Shown piece by piece: positions 1 to 5,760 of a stretch of DNA of 5,929 nt; position 1 is the first letter of the stretch, and the number at the start of each line of letters is the position of its first letter. The position numbers were made by a program, and so were the translations under genes. Below the pieces are notes generated by a model. It had not been told where the DNA came from. It made no database searches and worked only from the letters and a program-made list of their open reading frames with translations. This stretch comes from Planctomycetota bacterium (GTDB lineage: Bacteria > Planctomycetota > Brocadiia > JAJRTI01): positions 1 to 5,929 of the forward strand of contig JAJRTI010000577.1 of assembly GCA_024278415.1 (NCBI GenBank), read 5' to 3'.

Positions 1-333
1 AGCCGCGAGCACGCGGCGCTCGCGCCCATGTACCTTGGCGTGGAGGCGGTCGTCGCGAAGTCATTCGCACGCATCCATTGCGCCAACCTTGTGAACTTCG
101 GCATCTTGCCCCTCACCTTCGACGACCCGGCGGACTACAAGCGCATCGACCAGGACGACGTGCTCACGATTACGGGCCTGAAGCAGGCGCTCAAGAGCGA
201 CGCGCCGTTCCGCGTGCGCAACGAAACCAAGGGCCACGACTTCCTCGTCGTGCACGGCCTCAGCGAGCGCCAGAAGGCCGTCATCCTCGCCGGCGGCCTG
301 CTCAACTACACGAAGCAGCAGGCGGGAAAATAG
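1..333 (+). CDS. acn: Aconitate hydratase, C-terminal part (5' end outside window)
   Basis: Aconitase interconverts citrate and isocitrate through cis-aconitate in the cytoplasmic TCA cycle, using a [4Fe-4S] cluster. The window enters the gene in frame 1 and holds the last 110 codons, ending in TAG at 331-333. The first visible residues are SREHAALAPMYLG, followed by AKSFARIHCANL and NFGILPL, the hallmark of the C-terminal swivel domain. From family knowledge, the Ser-Arg at the very start corresponds to the substrate-binding Ser-Arg of the GSSRE motif; the preceding catalytic Ser lies just outside. The SREHAAL wording and the ending LAGGLLNYTKQQ fit the shorter (about 640-residue) bacterial/mitochondrial-like aconitases better than the ~890-residue AcnA type, which has SSRDWAAKG here. 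The cluster-binding cysteines are not in the window. Codon use is strongly GC-ending: only 9 of 110 codons end in A or T by my count. An ATG at 28 is internal, not the start. Confidence 0.95.
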   Translation, partial: SREHAALAPMYLGVEAVVAKSFARIHCANLVNFGILPLTFDDPADYKRIDQDDVLTITGLKQALKSDAPFRVRNETKGHDFLVVHGLSERQKAVILAGGLLNYTKQQAGK

Positions 334-438
334 CGCGGCGTTGGTTTGGAGCGGAACGCCTTCGCGCTCCGACGCAACGGCGGAGGCCGTGCGCTCCCCT
401 TTAGTTGCGGCTCACAGCCGCGTTAAGAGACATGGGCC
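334..438. repeat. Intergenic region built of inverted repeats (possible terminator or dispersed repeat)
   Basis: This gap between the aconitase and the zinc-ribbon gene is dominated by inverted repeats. At 348-370, GGAGCGGAA pairs with TTCgCGCTCC (one bulged G) around a CGCC loop. An outer pair CGTTG (339-343) / CAACG (375-379) extends it to a 41-nt nested palindrome. A second hairpin pairs GCGGCT (407-412) with AGCCGC (416-421) over a CAC loop. No T-tract follows the first hairpin, so a classical intrinsic terminator is not shown. It could end aconitase transcription, be an RNA-level structure, or be a dispersed intergenic repeat of this genome. The last 12 nt hold only a weak Shine-Dalgarno-like GAGA for the next gene. 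Confidence 0.5.
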
Positions 439-765
439 ATGAAGAAGTGTCCATTCTGTGCAGAAGAGATCCAGGACCAAGCGGTCAAGTGCAGGTATTG
501 CGGCGAGTTCCTCGATGAGTCCATGCGGACATTCGTGAGGGGAGAGAAGATTCCGTGGTATTTCGGAACGTCCTTCATCGTCATCGCGCTTTGCGCAGTG
601 GGGCCCCTTGCATTGCCTCTGATCTGGTGGCGCCCGAAGACATCGCCGGCCTGGAAAATCGGGCTCACGATTGGGATCCTTGCCCTCAGTTGGCTTATGC
701 TCGAGGTAACACTGAAATCCCTTGAAACGCTCAAGCAGTACTATGAGTTGTTGGATGGAGTCTAG
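439..765 (+). CDS. Small zinc-ribbon protein with two predicted membrane segments
   Basis: The product has 108 residues. It opens with a rubredoxin-like zinc ribbon: CPFC (Cys4, Cys7) and CRYC (Cys18, Cys21), the common N-terminal 'CPxCAEEIQxxAxxCRYCGE' ribbon that precedes many different bacterial membrane domains. Two hydrophobic stretches follow, about residues 42-64 (rich in I, V, A, L, ending LIWW) and 74-92 ([15 protein letters not shown]), so the protein probably sits in the inner membrane with the ribbon on one side. The C-terminal tail ([17 protein letters not shown]) may be a short amphipathic helix. The function is unknown; such ribbons suggest protein or nucleic-acid contact but prove nothing. 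The ATG at 439 has only a weak purine stretch (GAGA, 427-430) upstream; a second ATG at 432 is out of frame. About 32 of 108 codons end in A or T, compared with 9 of 110 in the aconitase fragment, so the gene may be a late arrival. Confidence 0.8.
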   Translation: MKKCPFCAEEIQDQAVKCRYCGEFLDESMRTFVRGEKIPWYFGTSFIVIALCAVGPLALPLIWWRPKTSPAWKIGLTIGILALSWLMLEVTLKSLETLKQYYELLDGV

Positions 766-800
766 AAGAAACGATGGCCTTGGTCGGTAGGCCCAGTTGC

Positions 801-828
801 TTGACAACAGGACCGGGGGAGTTAGCAT
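801..828 (+). promoter_or_regulatory. Promoter-like site upstream of the four-helix-bundle gene
   Basis: A perfect -35-like TTGACA (801-806) is followed after 16 nt by TAGCAT (823-828), four of six matches to TATAAT. The same arrangement, with extra shared bases (CTTGACA, then GTTAGCATCnTGG), recurs at 2610-2637 upstream of another gene, which makes chance unlikely. Transcription would start near 835, giving a leader of about 105 nt that contains the GTCnGACnn repeats before the start at 941. It begins 35 nt after the end of the zinc-ribbon membrane gene. Confidence 0.65.
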
Positions 829-865
829 CTTGGGCAAATCGCCGCAGCCCTGAGGACTCAAACCC

Positions 866-901
866 GTCGGACTTGTCCGACCTGTCCGACGAGTCTGACA
901 G
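866..901 (+). repeat. Four tandem 9-bp GTCnGACnn repeats in the 5' leader
   Basis: Four head-to-tail 9-nt units: GTCGGACTT (866-874), GTCCGACCT (875-883), GTCCGACGA (884-892) and GTCTGACAG (893-901). Each core GTCnGAC is itself palindromic around the variable base, so the array can fold in several registers and could be bound by a dimeric protein. It lies between the predicted promoter and the four-helix-bundle start codon, hence in the transcribed leader. Three more units, including an exact copy of GTCCGACCT, occur at 1549-1575. I see no further GTCnGAC cluster in the window. Confidence 0.85.
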
Positions 902-940
902 CTCCGCGGGGCCGACCGACTCGATTCCGAAGGAGACGCC

Positions 941-1594
941 ATGAGCCCAGACGACACGCCGCTGCTGCCCCATGGCGGGTACCGCAAGCTGCGCAGCTAC
1001 AAGGTCGCGGAGGCCGTCTACGACGCCACGGTCGTCTTCTGCCGGCGGTTCTTCCCGCGAGACCGGCGCATGGCCGACCAGATGGTCCAGGCCGCGCGCA
1101 GCGGGCTGCGCAACATCAGCGAGGGCAGCGGCGCGGCGGGAACCTCGCGCAAGTTCGAGATGAAGCTCACCAACGTGGCCCGCGCCAGCCTCAATGACGA
1201 ATTGTTGCCCGACTACGAGAGCTTTCTGCGGCAGAACGGATTGCGTGTCTGGCCCAAGGATTCGCGCGAGGCCCGCGCAATGCGGGAGCGGTTGCGGCAC
1301 GACCACATCGCGAACCTGCCACCCGCGCCGCCGGGCACAGTCCGCTTGACCGGGCTCGCCGGGTTGCCCGATTTCGTGGCCAAGGCCGAGCCTGAACTGG
1401 CCGCGAACGCCATGGTTTGCGCGGTGAACCAGGCCGCCTACCTGCTGCGCCGACAGATCGAGAGCCAGGGCCGCACGTTCCTAAAAGAGGGCGGCTTCAC
1501 CGAAAATCTGTACCGGCAGCGGCAGCAGGCCCGCGCCAGAAGCAACAAGTCCGACCTGTCAGACAGGTCAGACGCCGCAGGGAGGCAGCCATGA
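941..1594 (+). CDS. Four-helix-bundle suffix-domain protein
   Basis: The product has 217 residues and belongs to the four-helix-bundle family related to proteins encoded in 23S rRNA intervening sequences (TIGR02436), in the longer form with a C-terminal 'suffix' domain (TIGR04258 as I recall it). The N-terminal part carries the family core: GGYRKLRSYKVAEAVYDAT (residues 12-30), the motif QAARSGLRNISEG (50-62) and TNVARASLNDELLPDYESFLRQ (77-98). The suffix is around 150-198 and includes AAYLLRRQI and FLKEGGFTENLYRQRQQAR. Distant relatives include Avd, the accessory protein of diversity-generating retroelements, which binds nucleic acid; a nucleic-acid role here is inference only. The start at 941 has a strong AAGGAGA (930-936). 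Residues about 204-211 (SDLSDRSD) are encoded by GTCnGACnn repeats identical in type to those in the leader. The TGA stop overlaps the start of the propeller gene (ATGA, 1591-1594), implying translational coupling. Confidence 0.88.
   Translation: MSPDDTPLLPHGGYRKLRSYKVAEAVYDATVVFCRRFFPRDRRMADQMVQAARSGLRNISEGSGAAGTSRKFEMKLTNVARASLNDELLPDYESFLRQNGLRVWPKDSREARAMRERLRHDHIANLPPAPPGTVRLTGLAGLPDFVAKAEPELAANAMVCAVNQAAYLLRRQIESQGRTFLKEGGFTENLYRQRQQARARSNKSDLSDRSDAAGRQP
1549..1575 (+). repeat. Three GTCnGACnn repeats inside the 3' end of the four-helix-bundle gene
   Basis: Units GTCCGACCT (1549-1557), GTCAGACAG (1558-1566) and GTCAGACGC (1567-1575) run head to tail in the same 9-nt phase as the array at 866-901, with the first unit an exact match to 875-883. 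They are in frame and encode the SDLSDRSDA tail. They also form a near-perfect 25-nt palindrome centred on A1561: GACCTGTC / GACAGGTC is exact, and the outer GTC/GAC pairs flank one mismatch. In RNA this would be a stem ending shortly before the ribosome-binding site of the propeller gene (1580-1585). Confidence 0.85.
1580..1585 (+). promoter_or_regulatory. Ribosome-binding site deciding the propeller gene start
   Basis: GGGAGG lies 5 nt upstream of ATG 1591. The reading frame of the propeller gene is open upstream to an ATG at 1417, but that stretch lies within the four-helix-bundle gene, encodes a low-complexity arginine-rich sequence unlike the repeats, and has no comparable site. The Shine-Dalgarno plus the ATGA overlap fixes 1591 as the start. 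Confidence 0.8.
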
Positions 1595-2535
1595 CCACAA
1601 ACGCCACAGAAAAAGGCCCAGACTGGGTCTGTGTCACACGCGACGCCGGCTGGCAGCCCAGAGATTCTATGGGCGAGTTGGTGTACAAGAACCACATGTG
1701 GATCCTGGGCGGGTGGGTCGCGGTGAAAGAGCCCAATCCGCGTGACGTCTGGAAATCGCCGGACGGCAAGCACTGGACCCGCACCGTCGAGGTCGCGCCC
1801 TGGGAGCACAGCGACCTCTCGCCCGCCATGGTGTTCAAAGACAAGATGTGGTTCATGGGCGGGCGCAAACTGCCCGGCGCGGAGAACAGCAACAAGGTCT
1901 GGTCGTCCACCGACGGCGCAGAGTGGACGCTGGAGACGGACAACGCCGGCTGGTGCCCGCGAGTGGCGGCCTCGTTCGTCGTGTTCAAGGACAGGATGTG
2001 GGTCATGGGCGGGACCGAGAGCTTCTACGACCACAGCGACGCAATGGTCAAGAACGACGTCTGGTCCTCGGCCGACGGCAAGCATTGGGATCTGGTGGTC
2101 GCAAACGCCGGCTGGTCCAAGCGCGCGCACGCGCAGGCCATCGTGTTCGACAACAAGATCTGGATCATGGGCGGCGGGCTCTGGCACCCGGAGCACGTCG
2201 CGTGCAACGACGTGTGGTGCTCGGAGGACGGCGCGAACTGGACCCAAGTGACGGCCGCCGCCGCGTGGCAGCCGCGGCTGTGGTTCTCAACGGTTGTGTA
2301 CCGCGGCCGCATGTGGGTCCTCGGCGGGTGGTCGAAGCCGACCGACAACTTCGGCGACGTGTGGCACTCGAAGGACGGCAAGAACTGGACCGATCTGAAG
2401 TCCGGCGTGATCTGGAAGTCGCGACACGAGCATTCGGCTTACGTGTTCCAGGACAAGCTTTGGGTGGCCGGCGGCCATGCGCGGCCGCTCAATAGCGAGG
2501 TGTGGTCGCTGGAGCTTCCTGAGACGTGGACATGA
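1591..2535 (+). CDS. Kelch-like six-repeat beta-propeller protein
   Basis: The product has 314 residues and consists almost entirely of six repeats of about 50 residues. Each repeat has a strand of the type VFxDxMWxMGG, with Gly-Gly at residues 40-41, 90-91, 140-141, 194-195, 245-246 and 294-295. Each is followed by a DVWxSxDGxxW motif (52-62, 102-112, 156-166, 207-217, 256-266) and then W-x-x-R. This is the Kelch/galactose-oxidase type pattern and predicts a six-bladed propeller. The N-terminal DWVCVTRDAGW (11-21) matches the strand that ends each repeat, so it probably completes the last blade, whose own motif is cut short at the C terminus (VWSLELPETWT). No signal peptide or membrane segment is visible, so the protein is probably cytoplasmic and acts as a binding scaffold; no catalytic residues can be named. 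It is translationally coupled to the four-helix-bundle gene upstream. The binding partner is unknown. Confidence 0.87.
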   Translation: MTTNATEKGPDWVCVTRDAGWQPRDSMGELVYKNHMWILGGWVAVKEPNPRDVWKSPDGKHWTRTVEVAPWEHSDLSPAMVFKDKMWFMGGRKLPGAENSNKVWSSTDGAEWTLETDNAGWCPRVAASFVVFKDRMWVMGGTESFYDHSDAMVKNDVWSSADGKHWDLVVANAGWSKRAHAQAIVFDNKIWIMGGGLWHPEHVACNDVWCSEDGANWTQVTAAAAWQPRLWFSTVVYRGRMWVLGGWSKPTDNFGDVWHSKDGKNWTDLKSGVIWKSRHEHSAYVFQDKLWVAGGHARPLNSEVWSLELPETWT

Positions 2536-2609
2536 GAAGAGTGAGAAGGGCCGACTCAGATCGCAGACGTGCGGCGGTGCCTGCATGTGCGACCTTCGGC
2601 TCAAGGCCC

Positions 2610-2637
2610 TTGACAGCGGCGCGCGGTCGGTTAGCAT
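2610..2637 (+). promoter_or_regulatory. Promoter-like site upstream of the two small cysteine-motif genes
   Basis: TTGACA (2610-2615), a 16-nt spacer, then TAGCAT (2632-2637). Spacing, -10 sequence and flanks (CTTGACA; GTTAGCATCnTGG) match the site at 801-828 although the spacers differ. Predicted start of transcription is near 2644, giving a leader of about 74 nt before the ATG at 2718. The rest of the 182-nt gap (2536-2717) shows no gene and no convincing terminator for the propeller gene; only a distant AAGGGCC (2546-2552) / GGCCCTT (2605-2611) pair. Confidence 0.65.
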
Positions 2638-2717
2638 CGTGGCCCGGCACGGCCCGGAACTGCGCAACGCTCTGGCATGCATTCGCGGACGTTGGACACC
2701 AATGAAAGGAGACCGAG

Positions 2718-3062
2718 ATGGATGCGCGCCGTATTCCCGTCGAAGAGGTGCTTGGAAAGTGCGCGTGGTGCGGCAAGACGATCCCGAAGGATTCGGAGGT
2801 CTTTGCACTAGGCGGGAAGAAGAGGCCGGGGATCGACCTCGCCGAATACGAGGGCGGAGCTATCCGGATTGCTTTGTTCGAACAAAATCGAGATGTCGCC
2901 GCCATCGTCCCCAGCGCGGATTCTCAAGCCTGTCGGGATGGCCGAGACTTCATGTTCATGGTCTGCTCAGAGACGTGCGGTTCTGAGTTGAAGGCCGCTC
3001 TGGAGGTCGAATCCGCCCTCGGCAATGCCCTCTTCGGGGCCATCAAAAGGATGATGAATTGA
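2718..3062 (+). CDS. Small protein with CxxC and CxxxC motifs, function unknown
   Basis: I do not recognise the family. The product has 114 residues. An N-terminal knuckle KCAWCGK (Cys15, Cys18) and a later VCSETCG (Cys83, Cys87) form a likely zinc site of treble-clef or split-ribbon type; Cys72 is an additional cysteine. Between them the chain is mixed alpha/beta (GIDLAEYEGGAIRIALF; DVAAIVPSADSQ), and the C terminus (SELKAALEVESALGNALFGAIKRM) is probably helical. There is no signal peptide or membrane segment, so it is probably cytoplasmic. The start is supported by AAAGGAGA (2705-2712) 5 nt before the ATG. It follows a promoter-like site and is followed after only 10 nt by another small cysteine-motif gene, so the two are probably co-transcribed. 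The Cys spacing supports metal binding; the role is open. Confidence 0.75.
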   Translation: MDARRIPVEEVLGKCAWCGKTIPKDSEVFALGGKKRPGIDLAEYEGGAIRIALFEQNRDVAAIVPSADSQACRDGRDFMFMVCSETCGSELKAALEVESALGNALFGAIKRMMN

Positions 3063-3072
3063 GGACGACGCA

Positions 3073-3375
3073 ATGGAAGACATAGACGACGACTCAGATT
3101 TCGGGTTGTACGAGGCCATGTGCAAAGCATGCGACGCCATTACCATGGTCAACGACCTCGGCCTGTGCGAAGACTGCGACGCGAAGCTGGATCGGGATTT
3201 CATCCGTACTCGGGAGTGGGATTATTCGGCTTCTGCGTTCGGCTGCCCGGTCGATAAGCGGGAGCAGTTGCGCGCGCACGTCATCGCCCAGCATGGCGAA
3301 GCACTGGAGTTGTTGGCTGAGGAGCCGCCCCGAAAGGCGCGGCCCAAGTCGCGCAACCGGAAGCGCAAGCGCTGA
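3073..3375 (+). CDS. Small zinc-ribbon-like protein with acidic head and basic tail
   Basis: I do not recognise the family. The product has 100 residues. It starts with an acidic run (MEDIDDDSD), then a four-cysteine ribbon CKAC (Cys17, Cys20) and CEDC (Cys32, Cys35) separated by a hydrophobic hairpin (ITMVNDLGL). A middle segment DRDFIRTREWDYSASAFG with PVDKREQLRAHVIAQHGEALELLAE (about 40-83) looks mostly helical. It ends in a very basic tail (NRKRKR) that could contact nucleic acid or ribosomes; this is inference. Its ribosome-binding site GAGGA (3061-3065) overlaps the stop codon of the previous gene, so the two are likely translated from one message. Downstream it converges on pbpC with a 36-nt gap (3376-3411) in which I see only a weak 4-bp hairpin and no T-tract terminator. 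Confidence 0.72.
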   Translation: MEDIDDDSDFGLYEAMCKACDAITMVNDLGLCEDCDAKLDRDFIRTREWDYSASAFGCPVDKREQLRAHVIAQHGEALELLAEEPPRKARPKSRNRKRKR

Positions 3376-3411
3376 CCGGCGTTGCCCGCCCCTGGTTCAG
3401 GCCTCCGCCCT

Positions 3412-5730
3412 TCACTCCACCACGATCCGCACACTCGATCCGGCCCCCGACGTGTCCACGCAGGTGATCGTATGTGGCCCGGAGGTGGGCGACCAGAAGA
3501 CTTGGCCGGCCGCACTGGCGCGGCGGTACAGTTCACCGTCCACAAACCATGAGACGGGACGCGGGGTGGACGCAGAGAGGAGAAGCTGGGACGCGCCTGT
3601 GCGGCCCGCGGACGCGTAGGTCTGCCCGTCTTGCGGCGCAAGGATGCGCGGGGCAGGGGGCCGCGCACCGCCAGGGCAAGCCGTGAAATGGGGAAGCGGG
3701 GCCGGGAGTCGGCCCCGCGCCGCGAGCCACGCGGCGAGCGGCGCAGGCCAGCTCTCCACGACCTCGACTCGATAGGCCCGGCCGGCAACGCTTCGGTCGC
3801 AGAGCACCGCGCCGGTCTCCACGTCGATCTTGCGCTCTTGATGCACGCGGCAGCGCGCGGTCGGGGACACGCCGCGGATGAAGAGGCCCATGCGTGTCGA
3901 TGCGCACGCGGCCCCGGCAGGCGATCCGCTCACCGCGCAGACGCGGCGTTCGCCGACCGTGTCGGGCCGGCGGTACCAGGGCCCACGCCGGCCAGCGTAG
4001 AGCGACACAAAGATGCGCTCCACAAGCGGCGCGGCCGCGATCGCGCCCACGAGCGTGCGTGCCGGCCGGCCGTCCACGTTGCCCACCCACACGCCCACGG
4101 TCCATTGCGGATTGAAGCCGACGGCCCAGGCGTCGTGACGGCCGTAGGAGGTTCCGGTCTTGAGCGCAATCGGCAGCCGGCCTGGCTCCGCGTAGCGCCG
4201 CAGCGCCCGTGCGACCAAGTAGCACGCGGCAGCCGGCAGCGTCTGGGGACGCGATGCGGAAGCCAGCGAAGCGGGACCGCATCGTGTCCCCCCGTGATGC
4301 TCACCTTGGAGAAGCGCGAGCGGCCGGCGCTCACCTAAGCGCGCCAGGGTGGCGTACGCGCTGGCCAGTTCCATGAGCCGCACCTCGCATGCGCCAAGCG
4401 TCAGCGCTAGGCCGGAGTCGCTGCTTGGCCTCAGCGTGGTGACGCCGCACTCGCGGAGCAGCCGCTCCAATGCCGCAGGGCCAAGCTCGTGCAGCAAGCG
4501 CACCGCGGGCACGTTGAGCGACCGCGCAAGCGCATCGCTGGCGCGCACCGGGCCGTGGAAGCGCCGGTCGAAGTTCGACGGCGAGTAGCCTGAAAACGTG
4601 CAAGGCACGTCCGCGAGGATCGTGTCCGGGGTGCAGAGGCCGCGCGCAAACGCGAGCGCGTAGGTGAAGGGCTTGAGCGCGGAGCCGGGGGACCGAGGCG
4701 CGAGCGCGGCGTTTACTTGCCCACCGTTGGCTTCATCGAAGAAATCGGCCGACCCCGCCATGGCGCGCAGCGCGCCTGTTGCGTTTTCAATGACTACCAC
4801 CGCGGCGTTGGCCACGCCCTTGTTTCGCAGGCCGGCCACGTGGGAGCGGAGCAAGCGCTCGCAATCGGCCTGCACGAGCGGATCGAGCGTTGTGCGGTAC
4901 GTGCGGCCGGGGCCGTAGCGGTCGAGCACAAGTTGGCTGAAGTGCGGCGCCCGGAAGGGGGGCTTGCCCACGGCAAGCCGGACGGGTTGGGCGGTGAGCG
5001 CGGCGAATTGCCTCCGGCCGATATCACCCGCGTCGAGCATCTCCCGGAGCACCGCGTCCCGGCGCTTGCGTGCGCGGCCGGGCCAGCGGTCGGGACGAAG
5101 GCGAGACGGCGACTGCGGCAGCCCCGCGAGCAGCGCGGCCTCGACCAGCGTCAGGTCCGCCGCAGGCTTGCTGAAGTAGCGCCGCGCCGCGGCCTCGATG
5201 CCCACCAGGTTGCCGCCGTAGGGCGCAAAGTTGAGGTAGCTTTCGAGGATGGCGTCCTTGGACAGCGCCCATTCGAGTTGGAGCGCGCGGAATGCTTCGA
5301 TGGCCTTGCTGCGCAGCGTGCGCGGCTTGGGCTCCATGAGCCGGGCCAGTTGCATGGTGATCGTCGACGCGCCGGACACGACCCGGCCGCAGCGCAGGTT
5401 GTCATACACCGCGCGCAGCAGCGAGACCGGATCGACGCCAGGATGCAGGCGGAATCGTTTGTCCTCGACCGCGATCGTGGCGCGCACGACGTGGGGGCTG
5501 ATGCGCGACAGGGGCACGTATATCGAGCGCTCCTCGGACCGGCCGAGGAAGGTCCGCAGCACGCGGCCTTCGCGGTCGAGCACGGTCGTCGCGCTCCGCA
5601 TGGCCTCCAGTTGGGGCACAGGGCTCGGCAGTGCGGCCACCAGCACCGCAAGTGTCGCCGTTGCCGCTGCGGCCAGGCCGGCCAAAGCGATGCATGCGCG
5701 CTTGGTGTTGTGTCGATTGAGGAACTTCAC
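3412..5730 (-). CDS. pbpC: Penicillin-binding protein 1C (bifunctional class A PBP)
   Basis: The product has 772 residues, matching the usual PBP1C length. It polymerises lipid II and can cross-link peptidoglycan in the periplasm, anchored by an N-terminal membrane segment (about 11-34). The glycosyltransferase (GT51) domain shows VEDKRFRLHPG with catalytic Glu89, GASTITMQLAR (120-130), and ILESYLNFAPYGGN (161-174) with the second conserved Glu163. The transpeptidase domain has all three motifs: SALK (nucleophile Ser350, Lys353), SLN (404-406) and KTG (524-526). A cysteine-bearing linker (Cys598, 609, 627, 644) typical of PBP1C leads to a C-terminal BiPBP_C domain (about 690-772). The start is GTG at 5730-5728; an in-frame TGA at 5748-5746 excludes any longer ATG/GTG/TTG start, and no good Shine-Dalgarno precedes it. 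In many bacteria pbpC follows an alpha-2-macroglobulin gene; none is visible in the 199 nt upstream. The physiological role of PBP1C is poorly defined even in E. coli. Confidence 0.95.
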   Translation of the reverse strand: MKFLNRHNTKRACIALAGLAAAATATLAVLVAALPSPVPQLEAMRSATTVLDREGRVLRTFLGRSEERSIYVPLSRISPHVVRATIAVEDKRFRLHPGVDPVSLLRAVYDNLRCGRVVSGASTITMQLARLMEPKPRTLRSKAIEAFRALQLEWALSKDAILESYLNFAPYGGNLVGIEAAARRYFSKPAADLTLVEAALLAGLPQSPSRLRPDRWPGRARKRRDAVLREMLDAGDIGRRQFAALTAQPVRLAVGKPPFRAPHFSQLVLDRYGPGRTYRTTLDPLVQADCERLLRSHVAGLRNKGVANAAVVVIENATGALRAMAGSADFFDEANGGQVNAALAPRSPGSALKPFTYALAFARGLCTPDTILADVPCTFSGYSPSNFDRRFHGPVRASDALARSLNVPAVRLLHELGPAALERLLRECGVTTLRPSSDSGLALTLGACEVRLMELASAYATLARLGERRPLALLQGEHHGGTRCGPASLASASRPQTLPAAACYLVARALRRYAEPGRLPIALKTGTSYGRHDAWAVGFNPQWTVGVWVGNVDGRPARTLVGAIAAAPLVERIFVSLYAGRRGPWYRRPDTVGERRVCAVSGSPAGAACASTRMGLFIRGVSPTARCRVHQERKIDVETGAVLCDRSVAGRAYRVEVVESWPAPLAAWLAARGRLPAPLPHFTACPGGARPPAPRILAPQDGQTYASAGRTGASQLLLSASTPRPVSWFVDGELYRRASAAGQVFWSPTSGPHTITCVDTSGAGSSVRIVVE

Positions 5731-5760
5731 GTCAGCAATGACAACTCATCAGGGGCTGAT

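Noticed and set aside
866..901. Short CRISPR-like array
   Set aside because: The 9-nt units are contiguous with no spacers, and the repeat is far too short.
731..1306. 191-codon minus-strand open frame opposite the four-helix-bundle gene
   Set aside because: Antisense to a well-supported gene, no recognisable motifs, explained by high GC content.
1417..1590. Upstream extension of the propeller reading frame to ATG 1417
   Set aside because: It lies entirely inside the four-helix-bundle gene, encodes arginine-rich low-complexity sequence with no repeat similarity, and the strong GGGAGG plus ATGA overlap supports 1591.
941..2535. Diversity-generating retroelement (Avd-like bundle next to a repeat protein)
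   Set aside because: No reverse transcriptase, no template/variable repeat pair and no C-type lectin fold; the Kelch-like repeats do not form a DGR variable region, and the bundle has the suffix-domain form.
2477..2986. 169-codon plus-strand open frame across the propeller end and the next gene
   Set aside because: It overlaps two supported genes in another frame, crosses the promoter-like site, and its sequence shows no domain.
2718..3375. Toxin-antitoxin pair
   Set aside because: Size and spacing fit loosely, but neither protein shows a toxin or antitoxin fold or DNA-binding motif I can name; calling it would be guesswork.
3376..3411. Bidirectional terminator between the converging genes
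   Set aside because: Only a 4-bp CCTG/CAGG stem (3391-3401) without T-tracts is present.
3631..4338. 235-codon plus-strand open frame opposite pbpC
   Set aside because: It is opposite the transpeptidase and C-terminal regions of a clearly functional pbpC; arginine/alanine-rich shadow of GC-rich codons.
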